A stretch of DNA of 20,905 nucleotides, from NCBI GenBank assembly GCA_049642385.1, contig JBAROU010000052.1, forward strand, positions 1 through 20,905, written 5' to 3'. Shown one piece after another: positions 6,345-12,551 of this stretch. Each line of letters opens with the position of its first letter. Position 1 is the first letter of the stretch. The position numbers and the translations under genes were made by a program. The notes under the pieces are model-generated. The model did not search any database. It saw nothing but the letters and a program-made list of their open reading frames with translations, and was not told where the DNA came from. The DNA is from JBAROU01 sp049642385 (lineage in GTDB: Bacteria; Chloroflexota; Dehalococcoidia; DSTF01; RBG-16-68-14).

Positions 6345-7036
6345 TGGAAGTCATCCCCGGCGTCCACGCGATCGGCGGACTGAGCACTGGCAGGGCGTAT
6401 CTCTACCAGGAGGCCGACCGGCTGACACTCATCGATACCAGCCAGGCGAGCAACACCGCGCGCATCATCAACGAGATCGAGCGCACCGGGCGGAAGCCGG
6501 GCGATCTCCAGCAGATCATCATCACCCACTGCCACGACGACCACACCGGTTCGCTCGCCGAGCTGGTGGATCGCACCGGCGCGCAGGTACTCGTGCACAC
6601 AGAGGATGCGCCCGTCGTGCGCGGTGAGGGGATGCCGCTTCCACCGGTGCTGCCCGGCTTCGAGCGAATACTGTTCGCCGTGCTCGTGCGCAGCATGAAG
6701 GCGGCGCAGCCCGCACGCGTCGACCGAGAGCTGGCGGACGGCGACGAGATCGACCTGGACGGCGGCGCGCGTGTCGTCCATACGCCCGGTCACACGCCGG
6801 GCAACATCGCGATCTTTCTGCCCAAGCGCCGTCTGTTGTTCACCGGAGACGCAGCCGGCGGCGGTCCGACGGGCAGCCCGGCGCTGGGCGTGTTCAACGC
6901 CGATCCGCGCGTCGCGCGGGAATCGTTCCGGAAGCTGGCGGCGCTGGACTTCGATGTGGCGTGCTTCGGGCACGGGCGCCCGCTCGACAAGGACGCATCG
7001 CTCGCGTTCCGTCGCACAGTGGAGCGGTTTGGGTAG
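6344..7036 (+). CDS. MBL-fold metallo-hydrolase (second tandem copy)
   Basis: This 230-residue paralogue of the preceding gene starts at ATG 6344, sharing its A with the upstream TAA. The frame is open further upstream to 6272, but similarity to the first copy begins at MEVIPGVHAIGG. The metal motif is THCHDDH, followed by the His in HTPGHTPGN, the Asp in FTGDAA and the His in FGHGRPLD. One position of the HxHxDH motif differs from copy 1 only at the variable sites, so the metal ligands are intact. The ends of the two proteins are nearly identical, while the segment around residues 95-125 has diverged completely. This suggests two related enzymes with different substrate pockets. Confidence 0.87.
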   Translation: MEVIPGVHAIGGLSTGRAYLYQEADRLTLIDTSQASNTARIINEIERTGRKPGDLQQIIITHCHDDHTGSLAELVDRTGAQVLVHTEDAPVVRGEGMPLPPVLPGFERILFAVLVRSMKAAQPARVDRELADGDEIDLDGGARVVHTPGHTPGNIAIFLPKRRLLFTGDAAGGGPTGSPALGVFNADPRVARESFRKLAALDFDVACFGHGRPLDKDASLAFRRTVERFG

Positions 7037-7037
7037 G

Positions 7038-8036
7038 TTAGGCTGACGCGAACTCCGTTCGTGTGATGAACTCAGCCCACAACGGGTAGTGGTCTGAGAT
7101 CTGCCAGGACAGCGCCATCGTTGTGAGCTGTCGTGTGCTGAGCGCCGTCTTCGTGAAGTCGAACGAGCCACTCGTACTGAACCGCAACGACAGCGCGGGC
7201 GCGCCGCCGCCTCCACCCTCGGTGAACCAGGCGATCTGGTCATAAAAGCTTTCTTTGCCGCTGGCAAAGATGGTTCTCGGTACCTGATCGAGCTCGGCTG
7301 GTGGCCGTAATCCGGTCGACGTGAATGCCTGGAAATTGGCGTCGCCTTTCCGATCGATGTTGAAGTCACCAAGAGCGATGAGATTGTGGCCCCACGACTT
7401 CTCTCTGCGAGCCCAGTCCGCCAGCCATTCGGCGATCCCTTTGAGCTCCGGTGCGCGATCTGCAGCCTTCTCCCCATAGACGACGTGGAGCGTGACCAGG
7501 ATAAACGTCTGGTCGTCTGCGACGAAGCTCACGGCATACGGCGTGCGAGCGAATTGCCGCGTGAGCGCGCCCTCTGTGATCCGCTTGTCGGTCTGCCACT
7601 CAGGCGGGACGACAAGCTCACCAGCGAGGCCGGAGGGCTTGACGCGCCTCGTATCGAAGACGAAGGCCATGCGTTCGTCGTTGCCCTGCGAGCCGAGCGT
7701 CACATCGGTCATGATCAGGCCCCAATCCGGCCCGAGCACTTTGAGCATGTGGCGCAGCGCCTTGATGTCGTCCTTCACTTCCTGAATCGCAATCACGTCG
7801 AAGCGCGCGACGATCTCAGCGATGCAGCGCAGCGCATGAAGATCGCGCTTCGGTGAGTCGCCTTCCGCGGAGCGCCATTTCTCCGTCAGCCCACCGAAGG
7901 CGCGCAGGTTCCACGTCGCGATCAGCAGGTTGTCGTCGAGGCGCTTCGCCGGGATAGCCTGGTTGAGCTCGCTTCGGAGTGCTGTCAGCTCTTGTACAAC
8001 GGCCGCGGGTGGGGGATCGGTAATGCTGTCCGCCAT
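7038..8036 (-). CDS. endonuclease/exonuclease/phosphatase (EEP) family protein
   Basis: This 332-residue protein has the EEP core: ATWNLRAFGG (Asn43), IAIQEVKD (Glu86, metal ligand), VTLHVVYG (His184), ALGDFNID (Asp224/Asn226) and the C-terminal SDHYPLWAEF (Asp315/His316). The family includes DNase I-like nucleases, AP endonucleases and phosphodiesterases. No signal peptide is visible, so a cytoplasmic nuclease or phosphatase is likely. The first ~35 residues are an extra helical lead. GGAG (complement of 8044-8047) precedes the ATG by seven bases. It is last in a probable proB / DUF2007 / EEP operon, and its stop is one base from the convergent MBL gene stop. The exact substrate is unknown. 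Confidence 0.85.
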   Translation of the reverse strand: MADSITDPPPAAVVQELTALRSELNQAIPAKRLDDNLLIATWNLRAFGGLTEKWRSAEGDSPKRDLHALRCIAEIVARFDVIAIQEVKDDIKALRHMLKVLGPDWGLIMTDVTLGSQGNDERMAFVFDTRRVKPSGLAGELVVPPEWQTDKRITEGALTRQFARTPYAVSFVADDQTFILVTLHVVYGEKAADRAPELKGIAEWLADWARREKSWGHNLIALGDFNIDRKGDANFQAFTSTGLRPPAELDQVPRTIFASGKESFYDQIAWFTEGGGGGAPALSLRFSTSGSFDFTKTALSTRQLTTMALSWQISDHYPLWAEFITRTEFASA

Positions 8037-8053
8037 GTGATGGCTCCTTTCAC

Positions 8054-8404
8054 TCAGTCGCCGCGTTCGCGCTTGAGGAGCGGTCCTTCGCCTTCCTCGG
8101 ACGTCGCGTACGCTTCCATATCCTCGGTGGCGAGGCGCGCCGGGGACAAGAGGGGCGTCAGGAGATCTCTGGCGCGCCCGACGTCGCTTCGCTTGACGAA
8201 AATGTCATAGTCATTCGCAAACGTGGTAGCGCGACCCCAGTTATAGGCAAGGCCACCACCCATGTTCTTCGTCATTGCCTGGACGCCGTTGTTCTGGAGC
8301 AGCTCGCGCCACATCTCCGCCTCCGGCTCGCTCAGGCCGGCGGCGACCTTCAGAATTGGATCATCGCTGTAGAAGAAGCGCCGCAGCCGTTCGACGAAGC
8401 TCAC
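8054..8404 (-). CDS. DUF2007-like protein
   Basis: This 116-residue protein has the DUF2007 pattern: LSEPEAEMWRELLQNNGVQA, a variable middle (GGGLAYNWGRATTFANDYD) and the FVKRSDVGRARDLLTPLL ending typical of these small alpha/beta domains. DUF2007 is often labelled a putative signal-transducing domain, without a demonstrated function. The acidic C-terminal tail after residue 95 looks disordered. The GTG start (8402-8404) has AAGGTGG six bases upstream on the minus strand. It begins 11 bases after the proB stop and ends 17 bases before the EEP gene, so it is the middle gene of the cluster. Confidence 0.75.
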   Translation of the reverse strand: MSFVERLRRFFYSDDPILKVAAGLSEPEAEMWRELLQNNGVQAMTKNMGGGLAYNWGRATTFANDYDIFVKRSDVGRARDLLTPLLSPARLATEDMEAYATSEEGEGPLLKRERGD

Positions 8405-8415
8405 GACTAACCACC

Positions 8416-9618
8416 TTAGAGCAGCACCAGGTTGTTGCGGTGCACCACCTCCGCGCCGTACTCGTGGCCAAGCACTTCGGCAATGCGATCGGAGCGCACG
8501 CCGCAGAGCGCCGCGACGTCGTCGTTGCCGTAGTTCGTGATGCCGATCGCGATACGCGCACCTGCGTCATCGTAGATCGACACGCTGTCACCGCGCTCGA
8601 ACCGGCCGCCCACCTCGCGCACGCCGGCGGGCAGGAGGCTCTTGCCCTGCGAGAGCAGCGCCTTCGTCGCGCCAGCGTCGACGACGATCTTGCCGCGCGC
8701 GGCTAGGCCCGAGAGCATCCAGCGTTTGCGGCTCTCCATTTGATCGCTCGTCGCCGGGAAGAACGTGCCGACCGCATCGCCGCGCGCAAGGCGCTCGAGC
8801 GCGTTCGGCACGTGGCCGCCGGCGATGACGACGTCGGCGCCGCCGGCCGTGGCCAGCTTCGCCGCCTGGAGCTTCGTCACCATGCCGCCGATGCCGTGCG
8901 GCGTGCCGCTGTCGTCGGCCAGCTCCTCCACATCCGGTGTGATGCGCTCGACGCGCGGGACCAGCTCGGCGTTCGGGTCGCGGCGCGGGTCAGCGGTGTG
9001 GAGGCCGCCGGTGTCGGTGAGCATGACCAGCAGGTCGGCGTCGATTAGGTTCGCGACGAGCGCCGAGAGGTTGTCGTTATCGCCGATGTGCGGCGCCTCG
9101 ATCTCATCGACGGCGACAGCGTCGTTCTCGTTCACGATTGGCACGACGCCCAGCTCGAGCAGCGCGAGCAGCGTGTTGCGTGCGTTCAGGTAGCCGACGC
9201 GGTCGCCCAGATCGCGGCGCGTGAGCAGCGTTTGGCCGACGACGAGGTCGTGCCAGGCGAAGAGCTGGTCGTACGATTGCATCAGGTGACTCTGCCCCAC
9301 CGATGCGAGCACCTGGCGAAACGGGATGTCCTTGCGCGAGAGACGCTTGCCGTCCGCCGGCTCATCCGTCACGCCCAGCCGATGCCGCCCGGCGGCGATG
9401 GCGCCGGAGCTGACGACGATCACCTCGGCGCCCTTGTGGCGCAGGCGGGCCACCTGGCCCACCAGCGCTGCCATCACCTCGAGGTTGAGGCGGTCGGTGC
9501 TGGCCGTGAGCAGGCTCGTGCCGAACTTGGCGACGATGCGCCGGTACGCGCGCTTGCCGTCACGCGTTCGCTTCGACGCCTTCGCCGTCGCGTTCGTCTG
9601 CGTCTTCTTCGTCGCCAT
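8416..9618 (-). CDS. proB: glutamate 5-kinase with C-terminal PUA domain
   Basis: ProB phosphorylates glutamate to gamma-glutamyl phosphate, the first step of proline synthesis. The 400-residue protein shows VAKFGTSLLT (Lys31, phosphate binding), IVVSSGAIAAG, PIVNENDAV and the GDNDNLSALVA loop. TDTGGLHTADPR closes the amino-acid-kinase domain (about 28-285). A PUA domain follows (ARGKIVVDAGATKALL through GITNYGNDDV). It is longer than the usual ~370 because of a Lys/Thr-rich N-terminal lead of ~27 residues. The frame is open upstream to 9801, but TATACT seven bases before ATG 9618 and the repeat-rich upstream DNA favour 9618 as start. The proA partner is not in this window. Confidence 0.95.
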   Translation of the reverse strand: MATKKTQTNATAKASKRTRDGKRAYRRIVAKFGTSLLTASTDRLNLEVMAALVGQVARLRHKGAEVIVVSSGAIAAGRHRLGVTDEPADGKRLSRKDIPFRQVLASVGQSHLMQSYDQLFAWHDLVVGQTLLTRRDLGDRVGYLNARNTLLALLELGVVPIVNENDAVAVDEIEAPHIGDNDNLSALVANLIDADLLVMLTDTGGLHTADPRRDPNAELVPRVERITPDVEELADDSGTPHGIGGMVTKLQAAKLATAGGADVVIAGGHVPNALERLARGDAVGTFFPATSDQMESRKRWMLSGLAARGKIVVDAGATKALLSQGKSLLPAGVREVGGRFERGDSVSIYDDAGARIAIGITNYGNDDVAALCGVRSDRIAEVLGHEYGAEVVHRNNLVLL

Positions 9619-9625
9619 CGAGGGC

Positions 9626-9631
9626 AGTATA
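9626..9631 (-). promoter_or_regulatory. -10 element for a leaderless proB message
   Basis: Minus-strand TATACT is followed by seven bases and the ATG at 9618, so +1 would be the A of ATG. No Shine-Dalgarno is present. A clear -35 was not found. Confidence 0.6.
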
Positions 9632-9668
9632 CCGCGGGGTGTTAGGCGGACGGAGTTAGGGGAAGCCC

Positions 9669-9691
9669 TGTGGCATCGTCGGCATGCCACA
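9669..9691. repeat. perfect 8-bp stem-loop upstream of proB
   Basis: TGTGGCAT (9669-9676) and ATGCCACA (9684-9691) form a perfect stem with a 7-base loop. No T tract follows on either strand. It abuts the dispersed repeat that starts at 9692, so it may be part of that element. Confidence 0.5.
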
Positions 9692-9815
9692 TCGTCATTC
9701 TGAGCGCCAGCGAAGAACCTAGCGCTACGATCACCGGGAAATCGACAGCATAGAGCGTTTGATTTCGGGCGGCAGGCCCTTGGCGAGTTTATCTTGAGCA
9801 AATCGAGGGGCTCAC
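9692..9815. repeat. composite dispersed repeat (CATTCTGAGCG / TTATCTTGAGC type)
   Basis: The proB-amidohydrolase gap (9619-9825) has no gene. It contains TCATTCTGAGCG-CCAGCGAAGAACCT from 9694 and, near its other end, TTATCTTGAGCAAATCGAGG before GGCTCA at 9789-9814. Both resemble short intergenic repeats that I recognise from many bacterial genomes in forms such as CTGAGCGAAGCGAAG. A related copy is at 20104-20124 between yebC and ruvC. The edges are approximate. Confidence 0.5.
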
Positions 9816-9825
9816 GGTGACGTCG

Positions 9826-11340
9826 TTACCGCCAGGGGCTCCAGAGGCCGCCCTGCGCGAAGGCGTGGGTGAGCATCTCGCGACGGGTGATGGGGGCGTG
9901 AGGCTGCCACTTCAGCTCGTGCGAGTCAAGGTCGGCGTCGCGGTACGCCTCACGTATCTGTTCCAGCTCGTCGCGGTCGAGCGCGCAGCGCTGGGCGTCG
10001 GCGTCGACGGCGTAGAGCTGCGCGGCGTTCAGGCCAAAGACCTTCGCCTTTAGCTCCGGCGTCAGCTCCGGGTAGCCGTACTGATCGCGGAACTCCGAGT
10101 CGATCTGGAAGGTGCGGAACGCCACGATCTGGGGCTGCGGCGCGCCGTACCAGACGCAATCGGTGCCCCAGATGACACGGTCTTCGCCCACATGCGTGAG
10201 CAGCTTGCCGAGCACGTGCGCGGCCTGCGTCGGCTCGCTCATGATGCCGCGCCAGGTGGAGCCGAGCTCCGCCCAAACGTTGCTGTTCGGCGCGACGCCG
10301 TTGTCCTTGAGGCTCTTGATCAGCCGGTTGACGCCGTGGTCGGCGCCGTCCGGATCCCACGGGCCTTCGGCGCCCCCGCCCGGGTCCCAGCCCGAGTGGT
10401 AGACGACGAACTCGACGTCCGGGTAGGCCTTCGCGACGACACCGATGTCGCGCGGCGACGCGTACGATACATCGAAGCCGAAGAGCGGTAGCCCCTTGTG
10501 CGCGGCGATGCGCTTCACGCCCAGCTCCCGCGCCTTCTCGATCATTGGGATGCCGAGCTGCTCGTCGTCGAGGAACCAGCCGCCGGTGTCGCCAGCGTAG
10601 GGCGTATAGACCTTCCACGCGGCGACGTGGAGCGTTTCGGCGCGCGCCTGCATCAGATCGAGCTGCGCCTGCACGGTGCCGACGTTGGGCACGACGATGC
10701 TGTGCAGCTGCAAGCGGCTGGCGCCGCCGGACGAGAGCATGTCGATGATCTCGAGCGTCTGGCGCATCTCTTCGAACGTGAGCGGGTCGACGTTGTCATC
10801 CGGCGACGGCGTGTCCGAGAGCACGGCCATCGACGTGTCGCTGTCCAGGAAGACATCCTTCAGGTACTGATAGCGCCCGAAGCAGTCCACTTGGTTCGGT
10901 AGGTCGCAGCCGGGGTGGACGCTTTCGAAGAAGCCGGCGAGCGCCGCGCCGGGCGGGTTGTTCGGGTTTACGTGGTGCGTCTGCACATCGAAGATGAACT
11001 CGTCGCCCTCCAGCATCTTGCACACGGCCTCCGGGTCGCCGTCCGTGGGCACCTGGAACGTGCCGCCCGGCGTCGCCCGCTTCTTACCGTCGCCGCTGTC
11101 GCCACACGCGACGGCGTTGATCGCCGCCAGCGTGACGGCGATGCCCCCGACGCCGGCGAGGAAGCGCCGCCGGTCGATGCGCTGCTTGTGCGCGATCTCA
11201 TCGGCGCACTCGAACGCGAGGGCGGCCATCAGCTCGTGCGCGGCCGAGCGCTCGCGCGGGATGTACTCGCCGTTGCTGGCAGGGCCGGGGACGAAGGGGA
11301 GGAGGATCGGGAGCTCGGGGTCGATCTTCTTGCGACGCAT
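9826..11340 (-). CDS. Tat-type lipoprotein amidohydrolase (Amidohydro_2, TIM barrel)
   Basis: This 504-residue protein has an unusual N-terminus: ~55 soluble residues, then a twin-arginine segment IDRRRFLAGVGGIAVTLAAI and a lipobox NAVAC (Cys79). The mature protein would be exported folded and lipid-anchored. The barrel resembles Amidohydro_2 (ACMSD-like) metal hydrolases/decarboxylases: FDVQTHHVNP at the first strand, AAHKGLPLFG, VVYHSGWDPGG and the terminal WGTDCVWYG Asp supply the metal ligands. The substrate is unknown. The ATG at 11340 is supported by GAGGTG on the minus strand (complement of 11345-11350). A perfect operator-like palindrome lies 34-50 bases upstream, suggesting repressor control. 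Confidence 0.83.
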   Translation of the reverse strand: MRRKKIDPELPILLPFVPGPASNGEYIPRERSAAHELMAALAFECADEIAHKQRIDRRRFLAGVGGIAVTLAAINAVACGDSGDGKKRATPGGTFQVPTDGDPEAVCKMLEGDEFIFDVQTHHVNPNNPPGAALAGFFESVHPGCDLPNQVDCFGRYQYLKDVFLDSDTSMAVLSDTPSPDDNVDPLTFEEMRQTLEIIDMLSSGGASRLQLHSIVVPNVGTVQAQLDLMQARAETLHVAAWKVYTPYAGDTGGWFLDDEQLGIPMIEKARELGVKRIAAHKGLPLFGFDVSYASPRDIGVVAKAYPDVEFVVYHSGWDPGGGAEGPWDPDGADHGVNRLIKSLKDNGVAPNSNVWAELGSTWRGIMSEPTQAAHVLGKLLTHVGEDRVIWGTDCVWYGAPQPQIVAFRTFQIDSEFRDQYGYPELTPELKAKVFGLNAAQLYAVDADAQRCALDRDELEQIREAYRDADLDSHELKWQPHAPITRREMLTHAFAQGGLWSPWR

Positions 11341-11354
11341 GGGTCACCTCGCAC

Positions 11355-11373
11355 CCTGCCTGCGGCAGGCAGG
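11355..11373. repeat. 19-nt GC-rich palindrome, copy 2
   Basis: CCTGCCTGCGGCAGGCAGG is a palindrome with perfect 9-nt arms, differing from the copy at 137-155 by one base. It lies between the amidohydrolase ribosome binding site and the operator-like dyad and would form a strong hairpin in the leader RNA. Confidence 0.65.
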
Positions 11374-11390
11374 ACTGAACGTCGTTCAGT
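11374..11390. promoter_or_regulatory. TetR-style operator candidate upstream of the amidohydrolase
   Basis: ACTGAACGTCGTTCAGT is a perfect dyad: 8-base arms around a single central base. TGAACG/CGTTCA half sites of this sort are common for TetR-family repressors. It abuts the palindrome at 11355-11373. No regulator gene is adjacent in this window. Confidence 0.6.
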
Positions 11391-11443
11391 CGAGGGGATC
11401 GTCGCACATCAGCCGTGCGTTGGCAAGAGGGCATTGCGGGTGG

Positions 11444-11459
11444 GTGTCAAACGCGACAC
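11444..11459. promoter_or_regulatory. small inverted repeat GTGTC-N6-GACAC
   Basis: GTGTC (11444-11448) and GACAC (11455-11459) flank six bases between the amidohydrolase operator and the tRNA. It could be a second protein site or a chance dyad. Confidence 0.25.
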
Positions 11460-11463
11460 GTTC

Positions 11464-11493
11464 TTGATCCGCCCTCTCCCCGACCGATACGCT
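11464..11493 (+). promoter_or_regulatory. candidate promoter of tRNA-Val
   Basis: TTGATC at 11464-11469 and TACGCT at 11488-11493 are 18 bases apart and would start transcription near 11500, just before the tRNA at 11503. The -10 is weak. Confidence 0.35.
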
Positions 11494-11502
11494 CCCTAAT
11501 GT

Positions 11503-11579
11503 GGGCGATTAGCTCAGGTGGCTAGAGCGTCTGTTTTACACACAGAAGGTCGCAGGTTCGAGTCCTGCATCGCCCACCA
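11503..11579 (+). tRNA. tRNA-Val (UAC), CCA encoded
   Basis: A complete cloverleaf is visible. The acceptor arm GGGCGAT (11503-11509) pairs with ATCGCCC (11569-11575). The D arm is GCTC/GAGC. The anticodon stem TCTGT/ACAGA encloses loop TTTACAC, with anticodon TAC at 11537-11539. The T arm is GCAGG-TTCGAGT-CCTGC. The discriminator is A, and CCA is encoded at 11577-11579. Confidence 0.97.
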
Positions 11580-11596
11580 CTGCCCGCTCACCCCCA

Positions 11597-11632
11597 CCAC
11601 CACCTGTGATACAATTCATGTCGAGGTGGTGG
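11597..11632 (+). promoter_or_regulatory. inverted repeat enclosing the promoter and ribosome binding site of the dockerin gene
   Basis: CCACCACCT (11597-11605) and AGGTGGTGG (11624-11632) are perfect complements. The right arm contains the Shine-Dalgarno GAGGTGG. The loop contains an extended -10, TGATACAAT, at 11607-11615. RNA started from that promoter (about 11622) lacks the left arm and leaves the site free. RNA reading through from tRNA-Val could form the hairpin and hide it. The promoter is well supported; the insulating role is inference. Confidence 0.5.
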
Positions 11633-11636
11633 GGTC

Positions 11637-12440
11637 TTGAGTATCTCTCTAAACGCTCGCGCGGTGGCCGTTGGGGTCTTTGTGATCCTGATGCTGGCGC
11701 TCGCCGCCCAACCCGCCCGGGCGGACGATACCTACGTCTACTTCACGTTCCTCCCTCCCGGCGAGACCGACTGCGGTGACCCTTTCGCCACGCCGCCGCC
11801 CGAGCAGCATTACTTCGCCGAGCCGGGCTCCACGCAAGAAGTCGTCGCGTGCGTGTGGGCTATGGGCTTCAACGAGCCTACCGGCGTAGCCGGCTTCAAC
11901 CTCGACTTCTTCTACGAGTCCGAGATCGTGTCGCCCGACTTCGCTCCGCACCTCACCTGGCTCGAATCGACAGGGCGCGCGCCATCATGCAGCAGCCCCG
12001 TCACGAAAGCCTGGCCCGGCGACCCCGGCGGGCGCTGGCATCTGCAAGTCTCGTGCGACAGCCTTGCCCTGTCGCCCCCTGGTCCGCAGGTCGGCGGGCT
12101 CCTGGGCGCGGTGACGTTGCAGCCAACCGGCCAGGCCGGCACCGCGAAGCTCGATCACGAGATCACGTACCTGACCCGGGTCGCGTCGGAAGATCGCATC
12201 ATTACAACCAGAGGACTCGATGCGTCCGTCGCGTTCACCACCTGCGCCGATGTCACCGGCGCCGGTGGCCTGCCGGACGGCGCCGTCTCGATTGCCGATC
12301 TGATCGCGGTTATTCAGCACTTCGGCCTCACTCCCGGACACCCCGCCTGGGACCCGATCTACGACCTGGACCAGGACGGCGTGACGATCTCCATCGCGGA
12401 CATCGTCGCTGCGGTGCTCCAGTTCGGTATCATGTGCTAG
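11637..12440 (+). CDS. secreted protein with cohesin-like domain and C-terminal dockerin repeats
   Basis: This is a 267-residue exported protein. The signal peptide covers residues 1-29 (VAVGVFVILMLALAAQPARA). The ~170-residue middle is beta-rich, with a segment FNEPTGVAGFNLDFFYESEI reminiscent of cohesin-like domains. The end is a pair of dockerin type-I calcium repeats: DVTGAGGLPDGAVSIADLIA and then YDLDQDGVTISIADIVAAVL, each followed by QxFG. Dockerins normally pair with cohesins in cell-surface complexes, so a surface or matrix role is inferred. The TTG start at 11637 is chosen for GAGGTGG at 11623-11629. Two paralogues lie at 17416-19230. Confidence 0.8.
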   Translation: MSISLNARAVAVGVFVILMLALAAQPARADDTYVYFTFLPPGETDCGDPFATPPPEQHYFAEPGSTQEVVACVWAMGFNEPTGVAGFNLDFFYESEIVSPDFAPHLTWLESTGRAPSCSSPVTKAWPGDPGGRWHLQVSCDSLALSPPGPQVGGLLGAVTLQPTGQAGTAKLDHEITYLTRVASEDRIITTRGLDASVAFTTCADVTGAGGLPDGAVSIADLIAVIQHFGLTPGHPAWDPIYDLDQDGVTISIADIVAAVLQFGIMC

Positions 12441-12511
12441 ACCTAACCGAACACACAGCGTAAGGCCTGCCCCGAAGCCAACCGTTACTCCCACGCCCGT
12501 TTTGCGTTATG

Positions 12512-12517
12512 TACAAT
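12512..12517 (+). promoter_or_regulatory. -10 element of the RCC1-repeat gene
   Basis: TACAAT, preceded by ATG, predicts a start near 12524. The leader then carries GGAG at 12543-12546 before the ATG at 12552. No good -35 was found. The rest of the gap 12441-12551 is featureless. Confidence 0.45.
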
Positions 12518-12551
12518 AGCACCGCTCTGGGGGAGCGAGTGCGGAGTTCGC

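Noticed and set aside
6116..7477. 453-residue open frame on the minus strand across the MBL genes
   Set aside because: It runs antisense to two genes with intact metal-binding motifs and into the EEP gene; its composition (Arg/Ser/Ala-rich, no domain) is typical of a GC-rich shadow frame.
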